Positions 45,769 through 57,848 of a DNA stretch of 64,000 nt are shown piece by piece. Below the pieces are notes generated by a model. It had not been told where the DNA came from, ran no database searches, and saw only the letters and a list, made by a program, of their open reading frames with translations. The stretch is taken from positions 501,290 to 565,289 of the forward strand of contig PDUO01000015.1 in assembly GCA_003008705.1 (NCBI GenBank). Reading direction: 5' to 3'. The DNA comes from Pezicula radicicola. Taxonomy: Eukaryota > Ascomycota > Leotiomycetes > Helotiales > Dermateaceae. A program made the translations under genes and the position numbers. Position 1 is the first letter of the stretch. Every line of letters starts with the position of its first letter.

Positions 45769-47427
45769 TCATACCCAAGCTCCGGGATCGATCTCCGTCC
45801 CCAGATCTCTATCTTCCAAGAATTTTCTCCCCTTCATCTGTTCCGGCAAGTACTCCTGTACTACCTTGCCATCTTTGTAATTAGGATTATACTTGTACTG
45901 GTCTCCGTAACCCAACTCCTTCATAAGCTTTGTAGGCGCATTCCTTAGATGGATTGGGATTGGCAGGCTTGCTACACCAGGTTCTCTCAACGCTGCATAT
46001 GCATTATTCAAACCTCTATACGCCCTCGTACTCTTTGGTGCTAGACACAGAGCTACTGTGCAATGTGCCATTGAGATCCTACACTCTGGCATTCCTATCT
46101 TTTCACAAGCCGAATAAGTGCTCGTCGCCAGAGTGAGCAAGCTGTTATCTGCTAATCCAACATCTTCAGAGGCTATTACTATCATTCTCCTTGCAATGTA
46201 CAAAGGATCTTCTCCCGACTGCAACATTCGGGCTAGATAATAGAGGGAAGCGTCTGGATCGCTGCCCCGGACGGATTTATGGAAGGCTGATATGGTATCA
46301 TAATGCTGGTCACCCGCCCGGTCATAAACTAGTGTTTTAGTTAAGGCGGCTTTGATGTCGGCTTTTGTGATTGATGGACGTGTCGAGAGGCCCATGGCGA
46401 GTTCAAGGAGATTCAGAGCTGTGCGGGCATCACCATCTGAGAATGCTGAGAGGTAGGATAGGAGTTCTGAATCAATGAGTTCGGTTGGCGAGTAGTTTGG
46501 TCCTTCTTTCTCCAAGGCTCTCTCCAGTATTTGTAATATATCTTCGTCTGTCAATTTCTGCAGAGTGAACGTTCGACAACGTGATAATAGAGCGTTCTGG
46601 ACCTTGAATGATGGGTTCTCTGTGGTTGCTCCAATGAGCGTAATCTGGCCAGACTCGACAGGTCCTAGGAACACATCTTGTTGTGATTTTGAGAAGCGGT
46701 GGATCTCGTCACAGAATATTATTGTCTTTCTTCCCGTCAAACCAAGCTCATTTCTACTCTCTGCAAATATCTTCTTGACCTCTGCCACACCAGAACTCGT
46801 CGAGTTGATTTCCACAAAGCGACTTCCAACCATTGACGCTATACAGCGGGCTATCGTTGTCTTCCCCGTGCCTGCGCCTCCCCACAGTACCATCGACGGT
46901 ACTCGGTCCTGTTCTATCAGACTCCGTAGGACACCTTGTGGTCCAACCAGTTCTTGTCCGCATACATCATCGAGACTTCGTGGTCGCATTCGTTCTGCGA
47001 GGGGAGCAGCTTTTTGAAAGGCGTTGGTCTTTGATTTCTTCGCAGCGGGTTCCGGCTCATCCTTCGTTTGTATATTGTCCTCCTCCTTGACTTTGATAGT
47101 ACTGGCGACATCCTCGAAGGATCTTTTCCGTTGTGGTTGCGTCGGCGTAGAATTTGAAACGCTATTGCTCTGTGGTTTCTGGTGGAAGCTCAAGCTCGGG
47201 TTTGGTTCGACTTTTGGTGTAGAAAATACAGCGGCCTTCTTTGCAGCTGGAGTTTGGAAGAAGCTAGAAACGGAGGGCTTTTGAGTCGCCGATGGTTTCT
47301 GAGTTCCGTTTGGTAGCTGCGTGTGTGGCGGAGAACCAGTGTCAATGAAGGACTCACATCCTGAATCGATGTGGTTGTTAATATCTCTTGGCTTGACAGT
47401 TTTACCACAGATTGGGCAGGCCACCAT
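45769..47427 (-). CDS. MGS1: Mgs1/WRNIP1 AAA ATPase with UBZ4 zinc finger
   Basis: Single exon of 552 aa. The N-terminal UBZ4 finger C4-P-I-C7 ... H19 ... C24 binds ubiquitin. After a disordered Ser/Pro/Gln linker (30-140) come the AAA+ motifs: RMRPRSLDDVCGQ, Walker A GGAGTGKTT (183-191), Walker B IIFCDEIHR, sensor IGATTENPSF and the arginine-finger region LLSRCRTF. The C-terminal MgsA-type domain includes YDTISAFHKSVRGSDPDASLYYLARMLQSGEDPLYIARRMIVIASEDVGLAD, which is the diagnostic replication-factor-like signature. Mgs1/WRNIP1 acts at stalled replication forks, interacting with PCNA and ubiquitin. Length and motif order fit the fungal family. Confidence 0.95.
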   Translation of the reverse strand: MVACPICGKTVKPRDINNHIDSGCESFIDTGSPPHTQLPNGTQKPSATQKPSVSSFFQTPAAKKAAVFSTPKVEPNPSLSFHQKPQSNSVSNSTPTQPQRKRSFEDVASTIKVKEEDNIQTKDEPEPAAKKSKTNAFQKAAPLAERMRPRSLDDVCGQELVGPQGVLRSLIEQDRVPSMVLWGGAGTGKTTIARCIASMVGSRFVEINSTSSGVAEVKKIFAESRNELGLTGRKTIIFCDEIHRFSKSQQDVFLGPVESGQITLIGATTENPSFKVQNALLSRCRTFTLQKLTDEDILQILERALEKEGPNYSPTELIDSELLSYLSAFSDGDARTALNLLELAMGLSTRPSITKADIKAALTKTLVYDRAGDQHYDTISAFHKSVRGSDPDASLYYLARMLQSGEDPLYIARRMIVIASEDVGLADNSLLTLATSTYSACEKIGMPECRISMAHCTVALCLAPKSTRAYRGLNNAYAALREPGVASLPIPIHLRNAPTKLMKELGYGDQYKYNPNYKDGKVVQEYLPEQMKGRKFLEDRDLGTEIDPGAWV

Positions 47428-47890
47428 GGTGAAGCAAAAGCTCTGGAGACGTTCTTGGGATGCCTGTGGTACTATTTTGTATATTTTGTACAGTATATTT
47501 TGTAGGGTTGACGCGATGCTTTTGCGGGGGACGCGATTGATCGAGATGACGCGCTAAAGTCTGATCCACAGTGAGCTGGGAGCCCAACTCCCTGTCTCCT
47601 TCAGCACACGTCTTCTCTCTTTTTAATCAATCCTTTGTGCTACTCTCATTTAATATACCTAGGGAATTCTGCAGTTATGTATGATTTGATGCAGCTAAGG
47701 AAAGCACCACCTACCTAAGCACTAGCCACGATGCCTAACTCGTAAAGAAGGTTTTCATTTCGGGCACTACTCCCCCCTGATCTGCTTACTCTTTACAGGC
47801 ACGTTTTCATTTCACCATTCATGTTCAAACACACTCTGTCATAATATTTCAAGGGGATTGAATTCTGCGGTTGTGGAATTCTCCATCACC
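47428..47890. promoter_or_regulatory. Divergent intergenic region between MGS1 and the second P450
   Basis: 463 bases between divergent starts. No specific control element recognised. Confidence 0.4.
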
Positions 47891-49775
47891 ATGTCGGTCA
47901 GCACTTGGTCAGGTGGGTTCGTGGGGTTGCTTGTAGGAAGTATCACCGCACTAGTCTACTTCTTGGTTAAAGGATATCACGCTAGAAGGCAATTCAGTAG
48001 GCTTTTGAAAGAGGGCATGGTATGTATAACCATTCCAAGAAGTTCTTACGAAAAAGAACGAAAAGTCAGCAAGGGCTAATGCTCTACTTAGCCAATGCCA
48101 CCTTGGAGTCCTATTTTCGGACATCTCCTGTCGTTCTATTCAGTCCTTAAGATACTGCCCAAGGACGCACAGAGAACCAATATCTTTGGCGTGCTTCACA
48201 AGTCTTTTGCCAAATCTGACTATGCATTCTATGTTGATACATGGCCCTTCGATATACCATTTCTCGTAGTGAACTCAGCTTCTATGGCGACCCAAGCAAC
48301 AAGTCAGCAACTGGACCTTCCCAAGCCATATGGTTTATATGAATATCTCGAACCATTCGCTGGTGGCGATAACCTCTTCACAATGAATGGTTCTGAGTGG
48401 AAAAGATCGCGTGCCCTGTTTAATCCTGGATTTAGCACTGGTTATACACTGGATCAAGTGCCCCAAATAGTCCGAGTAAGTACTGAGTCTTAGCGTGCTT
48501 TTGGGTTATGATGTGTGCCTTGCATTTTCTGGCTGCTAACAAATAATCAGGAGACAGCAGTCTACGTTGAGACCCTGCAAGAACACGCCAGGAAAGGCGA
48601 TATGTTCTCAATGGATGACACGACACTGTGGTTTACAATGGACATCATTGGAGCTGTATCAATGTCAGTATGTCTCAGTTTCGAGGTGCTTTCCGTAACC
48701 AGCCAAGTAGCTGACAAGTAACGACGGCTTCAATTTCATCCATTTAGTTTCTTCCAATAGCTCACGTTAGCGTAGGAACTCACGCCTCAATTCACAAAGG
48801 TCATATAATCCTCTAGCATCAGCCATGAGAAGCCAAGTTAATTGGCACTGTTCTAGCGAAGAGCTCAATCCTTTTGTCCGACTAAACCCATTGCGTCCAA
48901 TAATGTATTGGCTCAATAGTCGCAAAATGAAACTCTACATCTCAAAAGAGTTGGATAAGCGGTTCGCAGACCTACGCACAAGAGGGAAAACCTCTACGTC
49001 CCGCTCCATTATGGACTTGGTCCTCAAAGACTACATTACCGAGCATCCGACAGCAGAAAGGATTGACGAAATCTTCAAAAAGTGGGCAATCATTCAGATA
49101 AGGCTATTCCTCTTTGCAGGTCATGACTCAACCTCATCCACAATTTGCTACTGCTATTATCTTCTCTCCAAAAATCCAGAATCTTTAGAAAAGATACGCA
49201 CCGAGCACGATCACGTCTTCGGTACAGATTTAACAAAGACGGAGAATGTGCTTTTGGAGAATCCTTCCTTAATCAATCAACTCCCTTACACTCTTGCCGT
49301 CATGAAAGAAGCACTTCGCCTCTTCCCTCCCGCAGCAGGTATCCGACAAGGACTTCCAGGGGTTTTCCTCGAGGACTCCAATGGCAACAAATACCCAACA
49401 GAAGGCATCGGCGTCCTAATCATGCATCCCGTTATCCAACGACTTCCTCAATACTGGAAAGACCCGGACTCCTTTATTCCAGAGCGTTGGCTTGTTGGAC
49501 CTGGGCACCCATTATATCCCGTGAAAGGAGCATGGCGACCTTTTGAATTTGGCCCAAGAAATTGCCAGGGTCAGGCTTTAGTTATTTTGGATGTTAGTGT
49601 TACGTTATTGATGACGGTGCGGAAGTTTGATATTACACCTGCTTATGATGAGTGGGATGCTCTGCATCCGACTAAGGGGCTTAAAACTGTTGATGGGGAG
49701 AGGGCTTATCAGATTTCTTCCGGGGCCGCACATCCTGCTGATGGGTTTCCATGTAGGGTGTCGTTAAGAACATGA
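47891..49775 (+). CDS. Cytochrome P450 monooxygenase (second)
   Basis: Exons 47891-48019, 48092-48475, 48551-48663 and 48776-49775 give 541 aa with matching phases. The N-terminal anchor is GGFVGLLVGSITALVYFLV, followed by the PMPPWSPIFGHL hinge. The I-helix reads LFAGHDSTSSTIC, the K-helix KEALRLFPPA contains EALR, the meander is FIPERWL and the heme loop FEFGPRNCQGQ holds the cysteine. The sequence resembles StcS/CYP-type sterigmatocystin or long-chain hydroxylating P450s in general layout, but the substrate cannot be given. It ends convergent to a Zn2Cys6 regulator 838 bases away and starts divergent from MGS1. Most of exon 4 is uninterrupted, unlike the intron-dense first P450. Confidence 0.92.
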
Positions 49776-50613
49776 TTTTGGGGGTTTACTCAAATTCCTA
49801 TGTCCTATGCTTGCATTTCCACCAACGATTATGTGGCTTTTGCTTTCCAGATCTGTCTAGCCCTTTATACATACATACCCACAATGAGTACTTTATCTTG
49901 AGAAATAGCTGAAGCACTGAGAAGGATAGCGGAATATTGTTAGTCCCTAATGACGACCTTCATTCGGGCCATGATCTATTTGGTGTTATGGGCGCTCGGG
50001 TTACTGTACTCCCCCTGCCCACCAAAAAAATGAAAAAATGAAAAACCACCGCACAAGTTTCTTGGGTTTCAATTGGAAGGACCGCGGGAGCATACCTGAA
50101 CAAGACTTCTTTGAGCAGAAAGCTAGTTCAGAAAGCTAGTTCAGAGACGGCGCATATCGTCGGGCGTAGAGGGAATTCAGACACGTGATGTGGGACCAAG
50201 CTCAGGTATTAGCTCCGGAACGGATAAATATGACAGCCGACAACTAGGTCTTCAACCTTGCTACCCACAATATAACCTCCTTCTTTCAATTTGTGCGCGC
50301 CAACTCTCCGATTTCTTGCGGTGCGAACTTTATACAAGTCATCACCAAGTTTGTTTCCTCCTAGATTTCGGAAATGAACCCTGTCGCAGGGCCAGGTTAC
50401 TTCTGGACATGAGGTCAGAGACTGATTGGAAGCCCGAGCATCCATCTTCCCTCGCTCCCCTGCACGAAATTTGTACGGCGGAGATGAAGTAAAGATGGCA
50501 TGGAGGGATTGGTTTAAGGGCAAATGTTATGGACTTGTTAGAGAAGCAATCCGACAACGCATCATATTACAGAACACTGACTAAGCAAGTACGTATCTAG
50601 GTAGCTTAGTATA
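49776..50613. other. Intergenic between convergent genes
   Basis: About 840 bases, 3' regions of the second P450 and of the regulator. Short frames on both strands overlap without domain support. Confidence 0.4.
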
Positions 50614-52906
50614 CTAAGAAAAGCCTGTATCTGGCAAGAAAAAGTCCAAGTCCAAGTCCAACCCATAGTCTTCTTGCTCACCATCAAGATTTGTTGATGT
50701 GGGGCCCATATCGTTGGGACACGGCGAGGTGACAGTGCTGGCCCGTGTACATAGAAGATCATGACAGAACTCAAGGCTATCCCGTGCACTCTGTGCAATC
50801 TTGAACTCGCACGAAGTGCCTGCTTCTATCGCCTCGGCCTGGGCCATAACCATGTTCAGGAACATGTAGAGCTTGACATTGGTCTCTCCTTGCCGAATCC
50901 GCTCTGAAGACAACGAAATAATGTCATTCACGGCTTGCTTGAGAAGCTCTCTGTACTGGGAGCTGCGGTGCAGTGTCCCGTCGAGGCGCTGGGCCTCCAA
51001 CTGGGCAATAAGCTCGATGCTGATGACACTGGATGCGTACCAGATCCCCTCTCTGAACAAGCCTCCGCCGATAGCCATAAGATGGGAGAAGCCATCGTCT
51101 GGCTCAGGTGAAATGATGGCCATGGCAGCGTCCAGGATGACCTTGAGCGAGTAATAGAATAACGGATTCGTCCGCGCTTTGCTGGCGAATGGGCAGTGCA
51201 GAGGGATCAGGAACCGACGCACTAGGTAGTCAAGCAGATTGCGGTGAAACGGCGTCACACCAAACTCCTCGTTCCCCTTCATGAAACTGCTACATGCCTT
51301 ATATGCGTCGGTGATCTCTGAGCTCAGCGCGAGGACATCCAAGTAAGAAAGTTCGGAGTGCAAGCCGTTCAGAAGCTGGAGGATCCGGAGGCGGGTTGGT
51401 AGTGAGTCGAGTAGAATAAGTTGCATCGAGGTCGCGGTGTAGGTGCCCTTGGGATGAGGCTGGAGCACCATGGTCGACCCGTCTATTTCATCGTCGTTGT
51501 TGTTGGAAGGCGCCTCGGTGTCAAACTCATCGAAGGAGATTCTGGGCGGCATTGCCGAGTCCAAAGACGACTGTACAACCATTTCGAGTATAGTAAACCA
51601 TAGCCTCCTGCGAAGTTCAGCTTGCAACACGGACATGGTCGGGAGATGTTTGGGGTCACGATGTAAGCCTATTTGCATTGCTCTGTGGATGAGCGATCCC
51701 ATTGACATCCACACGAGATCGCCGCCGATTGAGAAGATCAGTCGAGCTAGAATCGTTAAGCAGTGGATTTGCAGCCCGGTGATTCCTAGGCGGTCTTTTT
51801 CCAATGGTCCGGAAAGCCACGTCTGAGCAGCATAAACCCATTGATGAACCATATTGCGAAACCCAGCATCCGTGTCTTCATGTTTGTGTAGACTTGATCC
51901 TATCCCAATGACAAGAAGGATCTTAAGGCGCAGGTCAGTTGTGACACTTTCCGGATGGTTCCAATATCTCTGGTACTCGGTCCAAAACGTAGGGACGTGC
52001 AGTATTCGGTGCGTCGACTCAAATGATCGAAAGTACAGAGCTACCATCGTGTCTGCCACCTCACGGGAGGGGGGTGCAAGGCCAAACTCAGGACATGAGA
52101 GACATCTACTAGGCCGTCCTACCTTGATACTTCTTGCTATGTTTTTGCATTTCTGGAGGAGATTGCCCATCTGAACAACTAGGGCTCTGGTCTCAGTGTC
52201 CTGAAAGGAGGCTCCCTTGCTATTGCTGCTAGCCTCAGTATAGCAGGCAACGATAGGTGCGAACTTGCGAGGTGATCAGTGGAAAGTTACAGGACGCACA
52301 GAAATGCAGACGATACGGTACCTCTTGAGCCATGCCCACCATATGGCTCCATCTCAAGATCCTGGTTTTGTTGAGGATTATTTGCGAGTCCTGCAACCCA
52401 GACTTGCGCGTGAGTATGTCCCGACCAGTCTCGGACAGGCCATGGATAGGACTGGATGTTGAAGATTCCTCGAGCTTCTGTACCCGCTGCAAAAGATCCT
52501 GGAGATCCGGTTCTGCGTCTTGGGAAAGGTTCGATGGTTGGATATCGTTGCGGTCAAGGGTAGTCGGAGAGTCATTCTGTCCTACTGCTGCTGCTGCTGC
52601 GACGCGGGGCCCGGATTGTTGGTTACCAGGCTCTGTAATTAATCTGGTCGTGCTGATCTGTTGTCCCTGAGTTAAAGGCGAGGGGGCATGGGCCGACGGG
52701 GTTGACATCAAGCCCCGTACGCTGGTCTGTTGGGTCTGCTGCCGGATGATGGTCTCATTGTTGCTGTAGATTTTGTAAGTACATTGGGTCCGGGAGGAGA
52801 CACAATGTGCGCAAGGGTCGTTTCGGTCACACTTGATCTTGCGGCGCTGGCATTCAAGGCATGACAGGGCTGGTCTTCGACGTCGGCGGGCTTGTTGTCG
52901 CTCCAT
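50614..52906 (-). CDS. Zn2Cys6 fungal transcription factor
   Basis: Exon 1 52906-52322 and exon 2 52263-50614 give 744 aa with a phase 0 join. The DNA-binding cluster near residues 16-42 is C-x2-C-x6-C-x5-C-x2-C-x6-C, preceded by an Arg run (ARRRRRPALS). A disordered linker follows, then the fungal-specific middle homology region with WGQLVWMSMGSLIHRAMQIGLHRDP-like text (here GGDLVWMSMGSLIHRAMQIG) and RRRLWFTILEMV. The C-terminus ends in a short acidic stretch (LDLDLDFF) that could be an activation domain. The target genes are unknown; the convergent P450 is a candidate but the distance and orientation do not prove it. Confidence 0.93.
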
Positions 52907-54435
52907 GAAGATGATTGTGCTGAAGTCTCTCGGCCGTAATACTAATCGTGACCTCTGTAGACGGGGATAATATCCAAAGAGCAGATACAATGCAAGACGC
53001 AAAAGGGTAACACAACAGGAGGGCGATTTTTGAAGTCCAACCCCCCCGCGCCGGAAGCCCAATTTTCGGGTGTAAGCAAAAGTGAAAGCCGCTTACAGCC
53101 GAGGACCAACCTACTTGTAGGTAGGTAGGCAAGAGAAACGGCTCCCAATGTGTTTTATTTTTCAGCATATTACGACTTAGCTAGCTTGAAGATTACGTTA
53201 CCGCTTAGTCTCATGTTGGAGACAATTCGAGCAAGAGAACCACTGTTTGCACGCGCAATTGTTCTGCTTCCAACTTTTGAAGGTGGAAGACACCTCTTGC
53301 AACGCCCACAAATCATCTTTGCTGCCATCTTCTGTAGCCATTTTTTTTTAAGGAATATGCTCATACTATCTATAAGATACAAACAACTGCCACTGACGAA
53401 GGCCAAAACTCATTCTAGTATTAGGGAGCGTTTGTAGAAGGTAGAACAGAAGTAGACGACGGTTCTGCTACTGTACCGCGACGGGCATAAGCGGGGATAT
53501 ATAGGGGTAAGCGGGAATGAGTGGTTGTAACGGACGGCCTCAGTATAATATATATACAGTTATATATATATAGCTACGGGCTCTGAGCCTGGATGCGTAT
53601 CACCAAGGTATACTTAGTAAGTATTCTCGTAGATTCTTCTAAAACGTGCAACTCCTCATAATAGGCATCCTGTCTATCCAGAGTTGAAGTTAGCTGTCTG
53701 GTATAGAATCTCTTCCATCAAACAAATGACAATTCCCCTATAACCAATCTGAGATCTACTACGCTGAAATTTAACTCCTAGAGGTAAGCAAATACTCCCA
53801 TTAGATCCTAATACTCTATTTTAAATGGAGATGGTTTATGTTCACGGGATCGGGGTCGGGGTCGGAAACTTATACAACTAACTGTAATGGCTCTTGCCGA
53901 TGTGATAGATGATGGTAAATGAAAGAGTTGAATTATTCTACTGTGGAGAAACCACTCCATTCTTAAAGTTAAACAGAGCTACTAGCAGCATCCTGACAAT
54001 TCGCTCGTCTTGATAATCCGTAGACTCCTAACAGTCCCATCCTTTGATTCGCAGTAGAACTCCTCAAGGAAAGATTCTACCTTATAGTACCCTAAAACCA
54101 AAACCACAGCAGTAGAAATACATGCCTACGTACAAATAACACGCATAGTACAAACACTCAACCACGTTAGGCCATTCAAATTCATATACAATTTTAGTAC
54201 TCTTAATATCACATGGGTATTCGCACATGAATTTCCTCCCAAAAACGCCCCAGGGCTATATAGCATCCAAGATCATACGCCAGCACACATGACTAACAAA
54301 ATTGGCAACTCAATTCATATTTTGGTTCCAAGAAACCAATCACATGCAACCCCCAATAAATAATATCCTGCTCCATATTCCAACTCAAGCCCGTAGTTAT
54401 AAAACTCCTTTTCCTATATCCTGAAATCCAGACTT
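52907..54435. other. AT-rich spacer with a simple TA repeat
   Basis: About 1.5 kb upstream of the regulator and downstream of the GEF gene. A (TA)n-like run lies near 53540-53570. One frame at 53170-53406 (minus) is rich in Arg, Lys and Cys but too short to assign. No gene supported. Confidence 0.4.
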
Positions 54436-57400
54436 TTATTTTGAGAACCAGGGGAACTTTTTCTTTCCTGGTTCGACAGCACCTGATGCCGGGCTCTCTA
54501 ACTGCACGCTTCGTTGGTATATCTCCTGTAATGTTGTTAGCAATATGGTAGAACAAATATGTTGTGGGCAAATACCTCGTCATCAGTTGGCATCCTGCAA
54601 TCCAAGATGAGCTCCCGAGCAATGTCGTGCTTTTTCAGATTGGGATAAGGTACGACCTGACTCTTCATGATGGGCAAAATCACTTCCGATAACACTTCGA
54701 ACTTCTTCCAATTGATACGTTCTCCGTTAGCACCGACGAACGTTCGACTTCCCTCCTCGGCCGACACGAGATCTCGACGTGTGAGTGGTATGAATGGTAT
54801 TCGTGGCAGTGACGAGTTTTCCCATGCCAGTCGATAAGAGAAATGACTTTTCTGGGGCGACATTAACATGACTAACCGGTAAAAGCGTTTGTGTACCTCA
54901 GCCGGGACAAGAGCTCGGGTTTGGTTGAGTCGGTAGATGGCGCTGCCATTAATGCCGGCGAGTACAGCAGCAAGACTGTTGTAGTTATTCAATTGACGCA
55001 GTTTAAGCGCGATTGCCATGAACTTCTCCAGCATTTGAGCTCGATGCTTGGGTTTATCCCGCATCAAAATCATATTTGCAACCCATTTTGCAATATGATT
55101 GAAGTGATTAATCATCCGGTTGACATTGGCCAAGCTCTTAGACTTTGCCTTCAGTTCCAAGGGGAGGCTAACGTGACGCACTAAATCTCGAAGACGAATA
55201 GAGGAGAACATGACCCAGTCAATCCTGGTCATCTCATCTGCAATATCATCGTCCGATGTATCCATGAAAATATGATACCGAAATTTCGTAAGTGGCAGTG
55301 TCATCCGAGGAACCATTGTGGCAGCTTCCTTCTCGTAATCCTCGACTGTATCGAACGAAAGCGACACAGATTGGGTCGGCGAGGCCGCACGCGCTGAAGA
55401 ATTTGAGTCTTTGCCAGATTGCTGACGTTCAATCTCCCCACCTCCTTCATCATCATCTATGTTCAAGTTGCTCATCTCTTCGGAAAATTCGGTCGAAGCA
55501 TATGTCCTCTGACGAAGTGGAGAAGATGGCACAGACTCTGTTCCACCATGCTGTTCATTATCGACATCGGCATCGGTTCGAGCCCATCCTGTATCGTCAT
55601 CTACTACAACCCTCGATTGGAGCTGCGCTCGCATCTCTGATGCAGCAGCTGCAAAGACCGGCTCAGTTGCTAAATTGTTGATAAAATTATCAAGGTTGTG
55701 GCTTGTGGTAGGACTGGCGAAATCTCCGGGATAACTGGAAACCCACTTTGCAACAACCGTGATAATGCGAAGCTGTGCAGCAGTCCGTGTTAGGTAATGT
55801 GTATTCTTGTCATCTGCGATGCGCTCTAGGCGATTTAGTATAGCAGCAAACAGTTCTCCAGGAGCGGCGAACATTCTATATAAGCAAAGAAATATATCCG
55901 AAAAGTTGCTGTCCGCTCTAGACATGTTTTGACTCAAGAGCCGGTCAACCAACTCCTCAAAACTTATCCCTGCAACCTTCGACGGTTTATCAAAGTAGCC
56001 ATCATCATTCCGTTGGAGTATAGGAATGTCATCAGAATACCTGTTTGACGAATCGGCATCTGATTCCTCAATATCAAGGAATGTGTTATCCAGGGCTTTT
56101 GCAAGACCAGGTGACTGGGTTGGAGGGTTTGTTTGCTGTTCAGAATCAGGGTCCTCCTGGGAGCTGTCGAGTCTGAAAGCTGGATGTGCCGAAAGGGGAG
56201 GAGCTTCATCAGGACCAGGAAGTTTGAACTGATTGTGAACATTTGTTCTGCTGTTAGGATTTCGTGAGACGCCCGGCTGACCCCGCAACGTAGGAGAAGG
56301 AAATGCTATGAGAGTAGAGAACTCAGAGCTAGCACGGCTGTGTTTAGAGTGTTGACTAAGTGGTCGTCCATTTTCGCTTGATGGCGTTTCCAAATATGCC
56401 GAGGAGTTCGCTCGACGCCGAGGTCCTGCGGAATCTGGATTGTTTAACGTAGCTGTAAAATCAAGTTAGTATCTGATTCTAATGGCATTATTGAAAGATG
56501 AAAGTGAGATGTGAATTGGCATAATGAAAGCAGAGGATGGCAGATGGGCAGGTAACTCGAAGAACGTAAACCAACATAAATACAATGTGAAGGAGGGTGG
56601 GAGAATATGGGAGAATAGAACAGATACTGACCTATTCTGTTAGCTAGAACATGTTTGAGAATAGCAGAAAGACAAAGCCTGGCACTTTCGGGCACATTCG
56701 CAGCAGTTTTCACAGCTTCTACACATTGAAGGCACGCAGATTCCATACTTTCGACATCGATTTGACGAGAGCTCTCAGGATTATCGCACTTGCATGACCT
56801 ATATGATTCAGGCGTTAGTACTTTCTCGAGTAAGAAGTACAAGGGGCAGATAGAATAAAATATCGTACACAAGTATAGTAGGCAGGGCGGAAGTCACAAG
56901 TGCATCTGAGAAGTCAGCAAGCTGCCAAACATATATTTCCAGTGAAGTCTCGGAGACTCACTCAATGTCTGAGGCAACTCGGCAATTGAATCCCTATTCA
57001 TCACATCGTATAGTAATAAGGCTCCATCCATACGGGGTACAATATGGCCATTTATCTGCTTCGGCCACTGTACTCGGCGTTCTGAGATAATATCGAAGGA
57101 CTCGAGGTCCAATTCGATCAGGCTGACCATATAGACAACATTATCCACATACATCCGCTGGCTCGAGGAAATGGACGTAGGTAAGGACCTCAAACCAAAA
57201 GCGCGTTGTATGAGGGTGCTCTTCCCAACTCCACCACTCCCTATTATAGCTATATTGATATCTGCCATCCCGCTCCTCGATTGGGGCTATGGAAAAAAAA
57301 TATTGATCAGCTATGCTTCTTTTCAATGACAGCATTGCGGCCGAAGAGGCTCGTAAGATACATACAGGCAGAGTCGCTGAATGGTCCACAGAAGGCCGTT

Positions 57401-57848
57401 TGCTAGACCGCGGAGGTGGCTCCAGGGTATCGTCTCCATTCATACTGTTGGCGTATGTTGCAGTCCTCAGCTGTCTGGCCAGGGACTCTGAATTGGGGGT
57501 CTGGTAGTTTCTAAAGAATGGGTCGTCTTTTATTGACACAGCTACCGAATCTCGGGGGTTATACGCGTCAGAGTCGTCTTCGTCAACCGTCTCGATGCGC
57601 GAACCTCTGCGCAGAGGCACAAGAGGAGCTGGATTTGTCCGCGAAAGAATGCTCGGTCGCGAGTTACGCGGGACTGTTGGTGTCGTGCGACCGGTTGCTA
57701 TAGGTGTAGATGTGGAGCCGGTGGAGGACTGCGTCTGCGTTGAAGTCCCACGATCTCCACGGGGAGTTGTCTCGGAGCGAGATGAATTGGAGGAGGACCT
57801 TGTGCGCTTCGATTGACTTCGAGTTGGCAGGGCACCAGTGATTTCCAT
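54436..57848 (-). CDS. Ras-like P-loop domain fused to RasGEF (Cdc25-type) protein
   Basis: Six exons: 57848-57366, 57286-56962, 56905-56869, 56798-56632, 56452-54576 and 54525-54436, giving 992 aa. All joins are in phase, and intron 3 has a perfect TACTAACG branch. A 160-residue Ser/Thr/Pro-rich N-terminus precedes a Ras-like region from about 168: P-loop GSGGVGKS (177-184) and a late CKCDNP in place of the N-K-x-D motif. The usual DxxG (DTAGQ) is replaced by an ELDLESF segment, so GTP hydrolysis is doubtful. Later come the RasGEF_N (REM) segment ISFEELVDRLLSQNM near 500, and a RasGEF catalytic domain from about 745 with DIADEMTRIDWVMFSSIRLRDLV, NHFNHIAKWVANMIL and LNNYNSLAAVLAGINGSAIYRL. 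It likely activates a Ras/Rap GTPase at the membrane. Confidence 0.87.

Noticed and set aside
53170..53406. Transposase-like remnant on the minus strand (Cys/Arg/Lys-rich frame)
   Set aside because: Too short and without recognisable catalytic or DNA-binding motifs.
56894..57268. Independent small GTPase gene
   Set aside because: Its N-terminus joins in phase to the upstream exon and its C-terminus to the RasGEF exons; it lacks its own stop and G5 motif, so one fused gene is simpler.
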